Position numbers and translations under genes: made by a program. Below the pieces are notes generated by a model, which saw nothing but the letters and a program-made list of their open reading frames with translations, was not told the DNA's origin and ran no database searches. A stretch of DNA of 22,374 nt from NCBI GenBank assembly GCA_000697055.1, contig JNDT01001179.1, positions 1 through 22,374 of the forward strand, in the 5' to 3' direction. Of this stretch, positions 10,706 to 20,302 are shown piece by piece. How positions within the stretch are numbered: the stretch's first letter is position 1; each line of letters starts with the position of its first letter. This stretch comes from Saksenaea vasiformis B4078. Taxonomy: Eukaryota; Mucoromycota; Mucoromycetes; Mucorales; Saksenaeaceae.

Positions 10706-11185
10706 TTCATCATCATCATGTTAAGCTATTTTAAAAAGCAGCATGTATTCTATATGTAGATACCTTTTCTCATAATATCTAGCAAAGAAAATTCCCGATA
10801 TCTCTGAAATGAAATGCGCTACCCTGGTGAAGATAGTACGTTGTTACTCCATTCGATCAAGAGTTCAAACACGATTCGAACGCGCCTATTAATTTATGCT
10901 TGTCTTTGTCCTTAGAACTACTCGAATTTGTGCTCAAAGTAAGTCTACCCCCTTGTTTGAAGAATTTATTAAGCTTAACAAGCGTAACATCGCGATCTGG
11001 TGTAGTCAAAAAGAAAGCTTCACCCCTCAGAACTGTACAGCGTTTGAAGAAAGCGGTTTACACTCAAACTAATTGATCACGGAAAGATCCACCTCATATG
11101 TGCCAGGTAAGAGCAACAAAGCGATAAGCTAGTCCCCCAAAGCTTATCGAAGGCTCTCTAGTAAATTGAAGTACGAAAAGTCGGT
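10706..11185. other. Intergenic interval with a short open segment only
   Basis: No gene is supported. A frame of about 55 codons lies near 10920-11075 (LPPCLKNLLSLTSVTSRSGV and onward) with GTAAGT-like sites at 10940 and 11106. I could not join it to an ATG or to the next exon candidates in phase. Confidence 0.3.
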
Positions 11186-11497
11186 ATGGGAAAGATTGTC
11201 AAATCGGCGAATTCGACAGTAAGTGCATTGAATGAGGATTATCTCTACAGTATAGTAACAGTGACATCCTAATAATTACTATAGAGAGAAACAAAGCAAA
11301 CTTTCATAGATGAAGGCATCAAATCATTAGGGGAGGCCGCGACTGTAGCTTCAAAATTGGTCAAAGAAGTGTTAGAACTAATGCTCCTAACGGGGCGAGA
11401 CGGGTTGGAACATACCTTTGTCTCGAACTTGGTCGGGGCACTTAAGTCAGGGCACTTCTTTGTTCTGAGCTCGAGCGAGACGGGACAGTTAAGATAG
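11186..11497 (+). CDS. Possible small two-exon hypothetical protein
   Basis: ATG at 11186 opens an 11-codon exon (MGKIVKSANST) ending at a GTAAGT donor at 11219. A 66 nt intron has CATCCTAATAATTACTATAG at its 3' end. The second exon, 11285-11497, is open for 70 codons and starts RETKQTFIDEGIKSLGEAAT. The phase is exact (0/0) and the product is 81 aa. The middle is a predicted amphipathic helix (VASKLVKEVLELMLL). No family is recognised. It sits just left of transposon debris and could be part of a mobile element or a chance ORF. Low confidence. Confidence 0.3.
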
Positions 11498-11699
11498 TCG
11501 GGAGCGTCGGGAACATAAGTGTATCGAATATTAATTGTAGCATTGGAGAAAAAGTTATTCGAATTTGCATCAGTAAATTAGATTGTGCAAGTTTATTTAA
11601 GAATGCAAGTAGTAATCAAGACGTTGTTCACTGATGACTAGAGAAAAAATAATTTAGCATTCGACGTCAGAAGCTGCTTATTTTTTCTTTTGCCTCCAC

Positions 11700-12138
11700 A
11701 GTGTAGCTCTTCTGTCTGTTTCACGCCTTCATAGCTGTAGACTGTGAAGGTATTTGTGTCATGTCATACTGGCCAGCACGAAACGCTGATCTTAACCCAA
11801 TCGAACATCTTTGGGATGAACTCGAACCTCGTAACTCGAAGATAAGATACCAAATCAAGAATTCCAAGGAGGTTATGGCGTCGTTAGTGAGTGAATGGCG
11901 TCCCATTCCTCCAAGTGTCTGTGAAAACCTTGTAGCTTCAATGCCCAATAGGTGTAAAGCCCATGACGGCCACACTAGATACTAATATACAATAAAAGAT
12001 TAGTATGTAAGATTTTTCAGATGTAATAACTTCGAACTGCACTTCCTAGGCATGTTATATGAGAAATAGTACATTGTAGAAAGATAATTTGACGTTTCGC
12101 AGTTTACAAACTGTATACAGACTTTTTTTGAGGGAGTG
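11700..12138 (+). mobile_element. Tc1/mariner-type transposon 3' remnant
   Basis: The frame 11700-11985 encodes the C-terminal catalytic end of a Tc1/mariner transposase. It contains WPARNADLNPIEHLWDELE, the D-to-E spacer region with the final catalytic glutamate context, followed by EWRPIPPSVCENLVASMPNR and a TRY-stop end. The N-terminal helix-turn-helix and the first two catalytic aspartates are missing, so it is 5'-truncated and dead. The non-coding tail continues to a putative terminal inverted repeat ending at 12138 (CTGTATACAGACTTTTTTTG then AGGGAGTG), next to a TA at 12139-12140. The opposite repeat was not found upstream. TIR identity is an inference from its position and its Tc1-like CTCCCTCAAAA character on the other strand. 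Confidence 0.8.
11980..12006. repeat. Short inverted repeat after the Tc1/mariner stop
   Basis: TACTAAT (11980-11986) and ATTAGTA (12000-12006) form a 7 bp stem that overlaps the transposase stop codon. It could be a weak hairpin in the 3' UTR or chance in AT-rich sequence. Confidence 0.3.
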
Positions 12139-12650
12139 TAGAAACCCAACTGCGTCGCTCCTCAATCTTTGCTGACTGTTCTTTTCAATAGAATGAAAAT
12201 CTGCCTTTTTCAAGGAAAGATTGCATTTACTTCTCATAAAGTTATACACAGTGCTGCGTGAGGCCTTAAGATTATTTGAATCGCTTCAACAGATGCTCGG
12301 TCATTTCAACAACAGGAGCAGAGGGATTAGCATCAATGAAGTTAATAACAGTCACCTTGTGCTCTTCAGTCAAGATACATTGATGGCCTATTTCTTTCAC
12401 AACTCTCAAAAATGCTGTCGTGGCGCGTATTATATTGCTTAACCCATCTCTGAGCAGTTCGAACGTGAATACCCAACTGCTTCGCTGCCGCCATTGCACT
12501 CATACACTTTTCAATCTTCAAATCGAAAAATCTAGCCTTATCCTGGACAATGTAGCGCGCATATTCTCGTTTAATGTTTGCTTCCTTCATAGGAACATCT
12601 TCGTCTTCGGTTTTTCGATCAATGTTGGACAACTCAGAGAGAGACACCGC
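12139..12650 (-). pseudogene. IS630/Tc1-like transposase N-terminus, frameshifted and interrupted
   Basis: Read leftward, three frames together give the N-terminal part of an IS630-like transposase. The order is: start region (ATG at 12647), homeodomain-like HTH AAAKQLGIHVRTAQRWVKQY with YNTRHDSIFE, then a frameshift near 12410; CILTEEHKVTVINFIDANPS with EMTEHLLKRF, then a second shift near 12262; and STVYNFMRSKCNLSLKKADF with HSIEKNSQQ. The expected DDE catalytic part (FIDES onward) is absent. The frame stops matching at 12140, exactly where the Tc1/mariner end begins, so that element appears inserted here. It is inactive. Confidence 0.8.
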
Positions 12651-12757
12651 GGTCGGTACTTAAAATGGAAGGTTTTGACCCAGAACAAATTCCTGTGGAG
12701 GAACGGCAGCGTCAAATACTCTTCCCTAGCTCGCGATTTAGCGTCCCGCCTCGAATC

Positions 12758-14075
12758 ATGGCGACCTTACGAAGTTTACGCCGCAGCTTTCAGGTTGCCT
12801 ATACCCAGAAGCAATGTCCCGCAACCAGATTGACCCAACAGTCGCGACCATTCTCTGTGCTCAGACGTAGCGCGTACGGGGAGAACGTTCGCAAGGGGGT
12901 ATTGCGCAGAAATGAGAAAGAGGCGGCAAACTTCTCGACAAATCCTTCTGTGGAAGCTTTCCGACGTCTTAAAGGTCAAGCGAAATATGTCACCAAAGTG
13001 ACAAGTTTGACCGTGTTGTCTATCACTGCGCTGACAGCTCTGGCTTGGCAGACATACCACTTGTATGTCGAATTCTGCCTGGAGCCAACGCCCAGCGAGC
13101 TCGGTTACAAAGCGCGAAACTTATTGCATGGCGCCCATGTCCGAGAAAAAGTGTCGCCGGATTTCGAAATGGCAGCATTATATGTACGTGAAGTTCTTCG
13201 CATCGCACTAGAAGAGAAGCATCTCGATGAGTCTTCTCCTACTCTGATCAAACTGAGACTGCGTCTGGCTGATAATGAGGAGCGATCTGGAAACCTGTTT
13301 GATGCCATTACCGAATACACGCGTGGATGGAAACTGCTTTTAGACACGAAAAATGAAGATCTCAGATTCCTGCTCGTACATACGGCGAAAAAGCTCGGCG
13401 ATCTTTACACACGCGTTGGGGACTTTGATAATGCAGAAGAGTTCCTTGCATGGGCGCTCCATGCTATATCGCAACAAGAGGATAACAATTCTACCGAGTT
13501 CGAACGCTTGATAGTTACTACTACTAGTTCATTGGGAAGTTTATACGCCATGCAGCATAATTTCAAGTTGGCTCTACCACTCTTTCTCCGCGCGTTGAAA
13601 TCAATTCCTGAAACGGATAAGGACGGCGAGACATCGGTTGAAACAAGTTGGATTTGTCTGAAGGCCATCCTTCAAAATCAGCTATCAGAGATTATGTATG
13701 GTACAAATCAGCATGAGGAGGCCATGGGCTGGGCACAGGCTTCACTGGAATCATGCACTGCTGGCGTGGAACGTAGCCAGAAGGAAGGTAAACAGGGGAA
13801 GACGAAGGATGCCAAGGATTGTAAAGAGTGTAGAAGCGTGGTTTCAAATAACCTTGGAAGATTACTAGAGGTACTTACTGCGATATATTCGTTGATACAT
13901 GTACTGAAAGATGACTTTTTAGGCCAAGGGTGAATTTGAACAAGCACTGGCATACTTTAAGCAAGCGCAAATGTACGCCTCAGAAATCGACGATTCAGCA
14001 GGATCTGTACAATATGCAAAAAATGCCGAACGTATGCAAAAAATGATCGCCTCCAAAAAGAACACCGATGTGTAA
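12758..14075 (+). CDS. Mitochondrial inner-membrane TPR protein, Mgr3/TTC19-like
   Basis: Two exons, 12758-13870 and 13923-14075, join in phase 0 and give 421 aa. The ATG at 12758 is preferred over the in-frame ATG at 12665. It opens a basic, acid-free presequence (MATLRSLRRSFQVAYTQK) with an RPFSVLRR processing-like motif, whereas the longer start adds acidic residues. One transmembrane helix lies at about 80-100 (VTSLTVLSITALTALAW). About five tetratricopeptide units follow, including DNEERSGNLFDAITEYTRGW, KKLGDLYTRVGDFDNAEEFL, GSLYAMQHNFKLALPLFLRA and the spliced NNLGRLLEAKGEFEQALAYF. Presequence, single membrane span and soluble TPRs match Mgr3, an adaptor of the i-AAA protease in yeast, and also TTC19 of complex III assembly. 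I cannot separate the two. The conserved transposon relic begins only about 110 bp upstream. Confidence 0.78.
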
Positions 14076-14754
14076 TCAGCTGAGAAATTAAAAGGAAAAA
14101 AGAATTTACAGAATAAAAAGTATAGAAGGTCAATCTCATGTATATAAAGAGGACAAATCAGAAAACACTTTATGAAACAGCTGTATCTTAAGGATACTCC
14201 GAGCTTTTGCATGGATTTTGTAATCACCTTGCTAAGCGTCTCTACCTCTCACTGCTCTCCATAATTAGATACAAAGTATTTGATTGCTATTGTGTATTGC
14301 ACATGTCGAAAGTAATCTTTCTATTGCTATGCATTATGATCATAGTGAGCCATGACCAGCAAACAGAAGATAGCAAGCAGTTCTTCTTAATATCCCTAAT
14401 GAAAGAACACTTCATCGGTAATTAGGAGCAATGTCTTTGTTCGAATCGGTGTATATGTATCAGTTGCTAAAGAAAAGACATGTCTGGGATACAAAATAGC
14501 AACGGCCATAGAGAGCATATGCTAAAGAACAGAGATGAAAAATAGATACATGGGACATCTGTTTTGTACAATGTAAATGACAGTAGTGATGGTGTATAAG
14601 GACAGGAATGAGTAAATGGGATGGCATAAATACAAAAAAAATAATGTAATTATCTACACAGAATCAAAGCTGTTCAACGTCGGTGGTTCTCAGCTAGCTG
14701 GCTGCTTAGTTCACTATATAACGCGGTTAATACGTAGACTTTGACTTGCTGTAT
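14076..14754. other. Convergent 3' intergenic region
   Basis: This is 0.68 kb between the stop of the TPR gene (+) and the stop of the RhoGEF gene (-). It should hold both 3' UTRs. One 72-codon ATG frame exists (14207-14425) with a hydrophobic stretch near SKVIFLLLCIMIIVSH, but nothing supports it as a gene. Confidence 0.5.
14112..14117 (+). terminator. Candidate polyadenylation signal AATAAA
   Basis: AATAAA lies 37 bp after the stop of the TPR gene, at a typical fungal spacing. The motif is seen directly; its use is inferred. Confidence 0.4.
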
Positions 14755-17700
14755 CTACCTTGCGCGGCGTCGCCAGTAATCTCTCTCAATCAGAGCTTCG
14801 CTTAATTTTTGCTTGGCTTGTATTTCGTTTTCAGTACTACGTACAGAGAATGGTGGAGATAATCTTGATTGTGCATTGCGGTAGCTATCGACAGTGCTGC
14901 CAATTCCCTCCAGCTCCGTTGTGAGTGTCTAGATAAAGAAGGAAAATTAGTACATAAATATGCAATGAGATGATGCCTTTATACATTGCACATTGTCCGT
15001 ATTTCCTCACGAATTTCCTTATGAAGCGTGCTGATTCCATTTAGTGCGGGTCCAGTTTGGACAGAGCGTGGATTGGCTTCCAGGCGCGCAGTAACATACT
15101 CTATTCGTGAATCGAGGAGCTTGCACTTTTCCATCAACTGGTTCCAATAGTTGCTGACATCTTTTCCTAATCCCTCTACAGTTTCGGCTATGTGATCCCA
15201 TGGCTGATGATCAAAGGACGTCGCGTCTGTTGTGCTATGGCGTCCGACAATTTTTTCGTTGTAGTTGTTCTTTTTTTGTGCTGACAGTTGTTCGTGAATC
15301 CGCATCAGAAGATCATCATCATCGGCATTATCGAACGATGCGCCAAATCGTGGAAGAGAATGGTAGCTGGGAGATGACTAACATGACTTTATAAATACTT
15401 TTCCAATACAGAAGCATACATTACCTTGGCGAGTTCAAGCTCTTCCAGGCTAACTGAGCTACGCGTGCTCTGACTAGTGAACGATGACATGGTATTTGAG
15501 AAACTTGAGCGAGAAGAGGAAGGGCAACCATAATTGCCAAAATGGTTCAGTGCAAGACTAGCGGTGGACGATGTTGTGCTGCTACGACTTGATGGACGAG
15601 TCGGGGAATCCTGAAGGCCGTTGGTAATAGAATTCGTGTCTCCTTTAGCCGCTTGTACTCGCGAAAATGTAGGAAGATGGATATGGCTGCTTTGGTTATC
15701 GTTACCATATCTTGCCTGCAAGGAGCTGAAAGTTGTTTCATATCCTTGAGAATTGCGCCGGTTGCTTAACATTATGTTCGGATCCCAGTAGGTTTCGGAG
15801 GATGATCGCTTTTCCGGAGACAAACCTAAAAATAGATGGTGTTAATGTTGAGTGTTTGAAAGGTGGGACTTGCCTTCCTGTTTGGCAAGGATTGATGAAA
15901 TAACGTCTTGCTTTGTCGAAATCCCGTAAGGATCAATATCAGGCAAAGCAATTTTAAAGGCTGAAGAGCCTCTTCGATGTCGAGACGGATGAGTGGGGTT
16001 AATATCTTCATACTGAGAATCCTGGCTAAGCCGTCTTCCACTTGTGCGTTGAGTGTAATTGATGTCGACGCTTGCGCGAGAACTCTTGGATGTAGCGGAG
16101 ATCTTTGTACCAGATCTTTGGGAAGGAAGAGAAGTTGTTGCTGTCTCAGCTACCATACTCTTTGATCGTGGACGGCGACGCTTGTCTTCAAATATTAAGG
16201 AGATGTTCTTCAAGCTTTCGGGCTCGCTGCTCGATGTTGTACCAGTATTTTGGGTGGCAGGAGATGAGCGAGACGGTGTCGGTGTAACTCGCGAAGCCCG
16301 AGCTGGCGAAGATGAACGCGAACGACTGCCTCCACTGGTGCCGAATAATTTACTAAGAGTAGGAATACTAGTTGATCGAGACAATGACAATGATCGTGAT
16401 CTTGAGCGCGGACGCTTTTGAAGCTCCTCTTCCGTTGTCTTGTCATGGATGTAACAAAAGTGGGAGGAAGATCTCAAATGTCTTTCACAAAGAAGAACTA
16501 CAATTCAAGTTAGAAGAAAATATTTGTCATGTCGAAAAGGAACCAACCATTGTTCCAGAAGACACACTCAAAGTCAACTGTTTTGCCGTCAAGTGCTTGA
16601 GGTGTTTTCGTTGCAGTAGCATCGGATAGACTGCGAGGTCTGTCACGCGCTGTACCTAAATGAACTTTGCTGCATATAGAAAGCCTAAAGCCGCGCGTAT
16701 CCGCCTGCACAAGAGCTACAATCCACGGTGATGCTGCCGCCTTTCTTAGGAGATATTTCATATCCATATCGTCATCTTCTTCGACATAAACAGCGACGAA
16801 GTTATTCTAAAGTGCAAGGCGGCGGCGTTAGTCATGCTTTATGGTGAGAAAGAAAACAAACCTTGTATTTTGCTTGCAAATAACTGGTCGGTGTATATAT
16901 GTTACTGTACACGTCCATATCATTCCAGCGGCGGTGGTAAGCTCTGTCGTTTTCACCTTGAATAGATTATGAGTGACTCATTTTCATTTCTTTGACGGTG
17001 TACCATATTGCTTTGACAATGCCTGTGCTTTGCGGAGTGCAGCGATGAACTCCACACCTTTTTGCAAATATTGATGCACTTCATCGGGTTTCACATGGCT
17101 TTCTCTAGATGGGATAACTGAAAACAACCTTGAACTCTTTTGGAAGAACGCCTCCCACGACGATGTAGTCGATGCCGGGTTAGGGACCTGGCGCTGTGCA
17201 GAGGAGGCACGCAGTAAAAATGAACCTGGTCGATCTACGGAAATATGCAGACCCATTTTGACAGGTGTGTAACAGAACAAAAGTATAGAAAATGACGAGA
17301 TTTAATCATAGTTGCCTCTTTAGTTTAGTTTGTATACATACCTCGGGCGCCTTCAAAAATCTCGACTTGCTCAATATCCGTCCAGCCTTTAAATTTTAGA
17401 CTCTGTTCTTTCCGTATCCCTCGTGACATGAAGGAATTATGGATATCATGGAAGCTTTTTGGATCGGAGTCAATGGCGCAGAGGTCGATAGCTCTGCAAC
17501 TGTAAGACGGGCGAGCAGCGACCATGATGAGATCTGTGAACAAAAAAAGAGTGACAGGCCGGCGGGGCTTATTATTGACCTTGTGTATTTCGACTGCATC
17601 TAAATGTGCAATAAGAGACCGCCCTTGCTTCATAATGGAGTCCTTCAAGTCCGAAAACGTATTAACTTTGCGTCACAATTAATTACGCAGATAGATTGCA

Positions 17701-19038
17701 TACCGGAGTATCTCTGATGGATTTACGAAGAGTATGAAACATATTTGCCAATTTGGTTGGGTCGTCATCGGTCATCATTGCTATCTCGCTTAACTTGGAA
17801 AGTGCTTTTGTGAGACCTTCGAAATCTGGATGTGTCTCCGGTGTAAACTGCAAAACATCTATTTGCATTATTTTAGTATACAAGTATTGATTCAAAGGGT
17901 GTGCGCGTGATGGACTTCACCTTTCAACATCATCGTGTAACGTCCAATGCGCTGCACAGGTTCGATCAATAGGTCTGAAAGCGGTGAATGACATCCTTTG
18001 TATTGAGGGTGTTCTATGGCTTTGACGAGGAAACTTCGATAGGCTTGGTTGGATTTGAACTCTTTGTATTGGTACTGTTGCGCTTCCTTTTTTCCTAAAA
18101 GATATTTCCTATAGCAGTCAAACCTAACAGCCTATCCCAAAAAGTAAGATTACACATCGGCGCTGTCGTGACACCTTCGGACAATACGACATGATCATGC
18201 TTACATGTGTAGCACATATATCGCCAAACGTCGTGCTGTTTTGATCCTCCTGATAATGATGTAGATCTCTTAGGAATCGCTCGTTAGCTTCCAGGATTTC
18301 CTCGATATTGAGAAATATTTGAGAACATAGAAAGGAGTTGAGTGGCACTGGTTTGTCTTTTTCCTGGGCATGCGCTCTTAACGGTTGAGCTATGACATCC
18401 ACAAGAATGTGAAGCTTCTCAACGTAGTTTTCCTCAGTTTCGATAAATTGAGCTATCTGAAACGCCCTTCCATCTTCGTCCTCAACGAACTATGTAAATA
18501 GTGAGCAAATGAATCCAACACTCGTGTGAAACCTACGGAGTGGCTCGGTACGACTGCATCTTCCGAATCGCTGACACTGTCAACATCGTCATCGGTGCAT
18601 GGCGACCCAATGATCTTTAGGAATTTCTCGAAATGATGCTGTTGTTCTGTTCACGTTAAATTTACTCATTGAGTGAGTCTTTGAGCTACGGTGTATTAGA
18701 ATAATTTACTTTCTGTTCTCGGCCTGTCAGATGCGATAACGTCAATATTCTGACACTATTGTTACTAGGTGAGAAGACAAGTGACTAATATAAGACACTT
18801 TACCAAAGGATGTTTGGTATTGTCCAAAAGCATTTTAGTGAAGTCTGCTTCTGGATTCCCATGCTGTTCACGAACGATGTCCGGAAGGTTTTTCTCTTTA
18901 GTCAGCTTCCAGCTGTTACTAAACCCAAGGCTGTTAACATCGGCTTCCAAGACCTGCTCAATAGATGCTATGTTAATAGGGACACGTTCACAAAAATCTC
19001 ACCTTTAAACGCGGTACGTGGCAAGTGCCTGTCAACAT
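14755..19038 (-). CDS. Rho guanine-nucleotide exchange factor (DH-PH) with long Ser/Arg-rich C-terminus
   Basis: The protein should activate a Rho/Cdc42 GTPase by GDP release at the membrane, controlling polarity and wall growth. Fifteen exons join in frame (about 1,156 aa): 19003-19038, 18804-18953, 18710-18755, 18537-18646, 18205-18489, 17921-18131, 17704-17858, 17342-17642, 17004-17234, 16862-16956, 16548-16806, 15874-16497, 15425-15825, 14985-15377, 14755-14928. The DH domain is at about 118-312: IAQFIETEENYVEKLHILVD, FLNIEEILEANERFLRDL, CYRKYLLG, SDLLIEPVQRIGRYTMMLKD and LQFTPETHPDFEGLTKAL. The PH domain is at about 335-450, with GRSLIAHLDAVEI, VTLFLFTDLIMVAA and KFKGWTDIEQVEIFE. After it come an unassigned beta-rich region (NNFVAVYVEEDDDMDMKYLL), an RS-like stretch (PRSRSRSLSLSRS, about 650) and a helical C-terminus. 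The first exon and start are the least certain part. The intron at 15826-15873 is GC-AG. Confidence 0.9.
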
Positions 19039-20109
19039 GGTACGATGTTTGCCTCTTTATTATTTCTGCAAAAATATCGATTGTCAAATAGAAGATAATA
19101 AGCGGATCGATTGAAAGATGGGCGTGGTAGGGAATAACAGGAAAAGGGAAAAGTAAAATAATAAAAACGGACCGACAACGTCTAGAAAAGAAGCGAAGCT
19201 GCCGGACAAACGTCTGCCGTGCATTGTTTGTTTTGGTTCCTAAAGAACTCTGCTGTGGCGAATGATTAGTATATATAGTGTAACAAATGATGATGTTCTT
19301 ACCCTCATCAGTAGCGATGCTCTGTTATTTCATTGTTTTATTAGTGTCAACCTTGCGTGGAACACAAATGCTCCCTACTTTCGCGTGGAGGAATACAGAT
19401 GTACGCCTATCCCGCCGGAACACATGCTCCGTTGTCCTATCCTACCCGTTTTGTTCTATCCGTACCAGACTAACCCATTTTAGAAATACCTTCACACATT
19501 CATTCTTTTTTTTCGGTATCTTACCGAAACCCGGGGGCGCAGTCTGCACCAGTTGTTGCCTCGATCAACAGTCCGTGTCGTATAGAATGAGGGATGTGGC
19601 ACGACTTTCGAATTTTCCAGGTTGACTTGCCCCGATCCGAACTGCGATTTCCTCCTCAGTGAGACTGACTCGTTTGGGGGAAATTTAAAGCAGGCAAATT
19701 ACCGAATTGTTAAGTCAGATAGTAACAGGTTCAGATGTCAATGGAGATAGCCTCCTGACGTTCGGTGGTAATCACGAATAGGTCGTCAGAATGATGTTGG
19801 ACGTTTGGTATCGGTCCGCGACATATGCAAAAATACTTTCTTTTATCGCCATTCGATTGCAATCACAATACGTTGTCGACCACGGATTTATTTGCATTTC
19901 AGTATGTTATGTACTGGCGAAAGTTGCTTTTATCTTAAGCTACCTAGCATAGTAATACGTTTTCCTTCTATTTTTCGCTTAACCTTATATCTGACATTCT
20001 TCCTATAATATTTGATGCTTCTATCAGATTGAATGTGATTATGCTCAATTATCATTGATCACTGGACTGAAATGAAGCCATAACAAGATGGTGGGCCCTT
20101 TCCACAAAA
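19039..20109. other. Intergenic interval, no supported gene
   Basis: The left end should carry the RhoGEF promoter and 5' leader. A TTTTTGCAG-like acceptor near 19065 on the minus strand hints at a 5' UTR intron. A 112-codon plus-strand frame (19287-19625) begins with a hydrophobic stretch but has no partner exons or family resemblance. An 8 bp palindrome sits at 19511-19529. I see nothing else. Confidence 0.4.
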
Positions 20110-20283
20110 ATGAACTCCTTCTCCAAACAACTTGGATTGGTCAAGCAGATCTGGGCCATTCGTTATGAAAATGGAGGGACTATGGACTTGGCCAGAAGAC
20201 AGCACTTAGAGCGATATGGGTGCCAAAAGCCGTATACCATACGCTACAATCAGATATGTTCGTTCTGGGAATATAACGACTGA
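20110..20283 (+). CDS. Small hypothetical ORF, 57 aa
   Basis: ATG at 20110 runs to TGA at 20281-20283. The product begins MNSFSKQLGLVKQIWAIRYE and has a helix-like, basic-aromatic composition, with mid-part MDLARRQHLERYGCQKPY and an acidic end. It lies 20 bp from the stop of the convergent nuclease-like gene. No family is recognised. It could be a fragment of a decayed element or an antisense 3' UTR ORF. Confidence 0.2.
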   Translation: MNSFSKQLGLVKQIWAIRYENGGTMDLARRQHLERYGCQKPYTIRYNQICSFWEYND

Positions 20284-20302
20284 AATATATATGCTGGTCT
20301 AG

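Noticed and set aside
10866..10895. tRNA-like T-arm (TTCGAAT loop with a pairable stem) on the minus strand
   Set aside because: The best acceptor pairing gives only about 58 nt, with no room for D and anticodon arms.
12665..12757. 31-residue N-terminal extension of the TPR protein
   Set aside because: It is acidic and would mask the mitochondrial presequence. The ATG at 12758 gives a typical targeting signal.
14207..14425. 72-codon plus-strand ORF with a hydrophobic core
   Set aside because: It lies in the convergent 3' UTR zone, has no family resemblance and AT-driven composition.
19515..19560. Walker-A-like peptide TAPPGFGKIP on the minus strand
   Set aside because: The final residue is Ile instead of Ser/Thr, an in-frame stop lies just upstream and no other helicase motif follows. 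Probably chance.
19287..19625. 112-codon plus-strand ORF starting with a hydrophobic stretch
   Set aside because: There is no plausible mature protein pattern, no partner exon, and a run of Phe from a poly-T tract.
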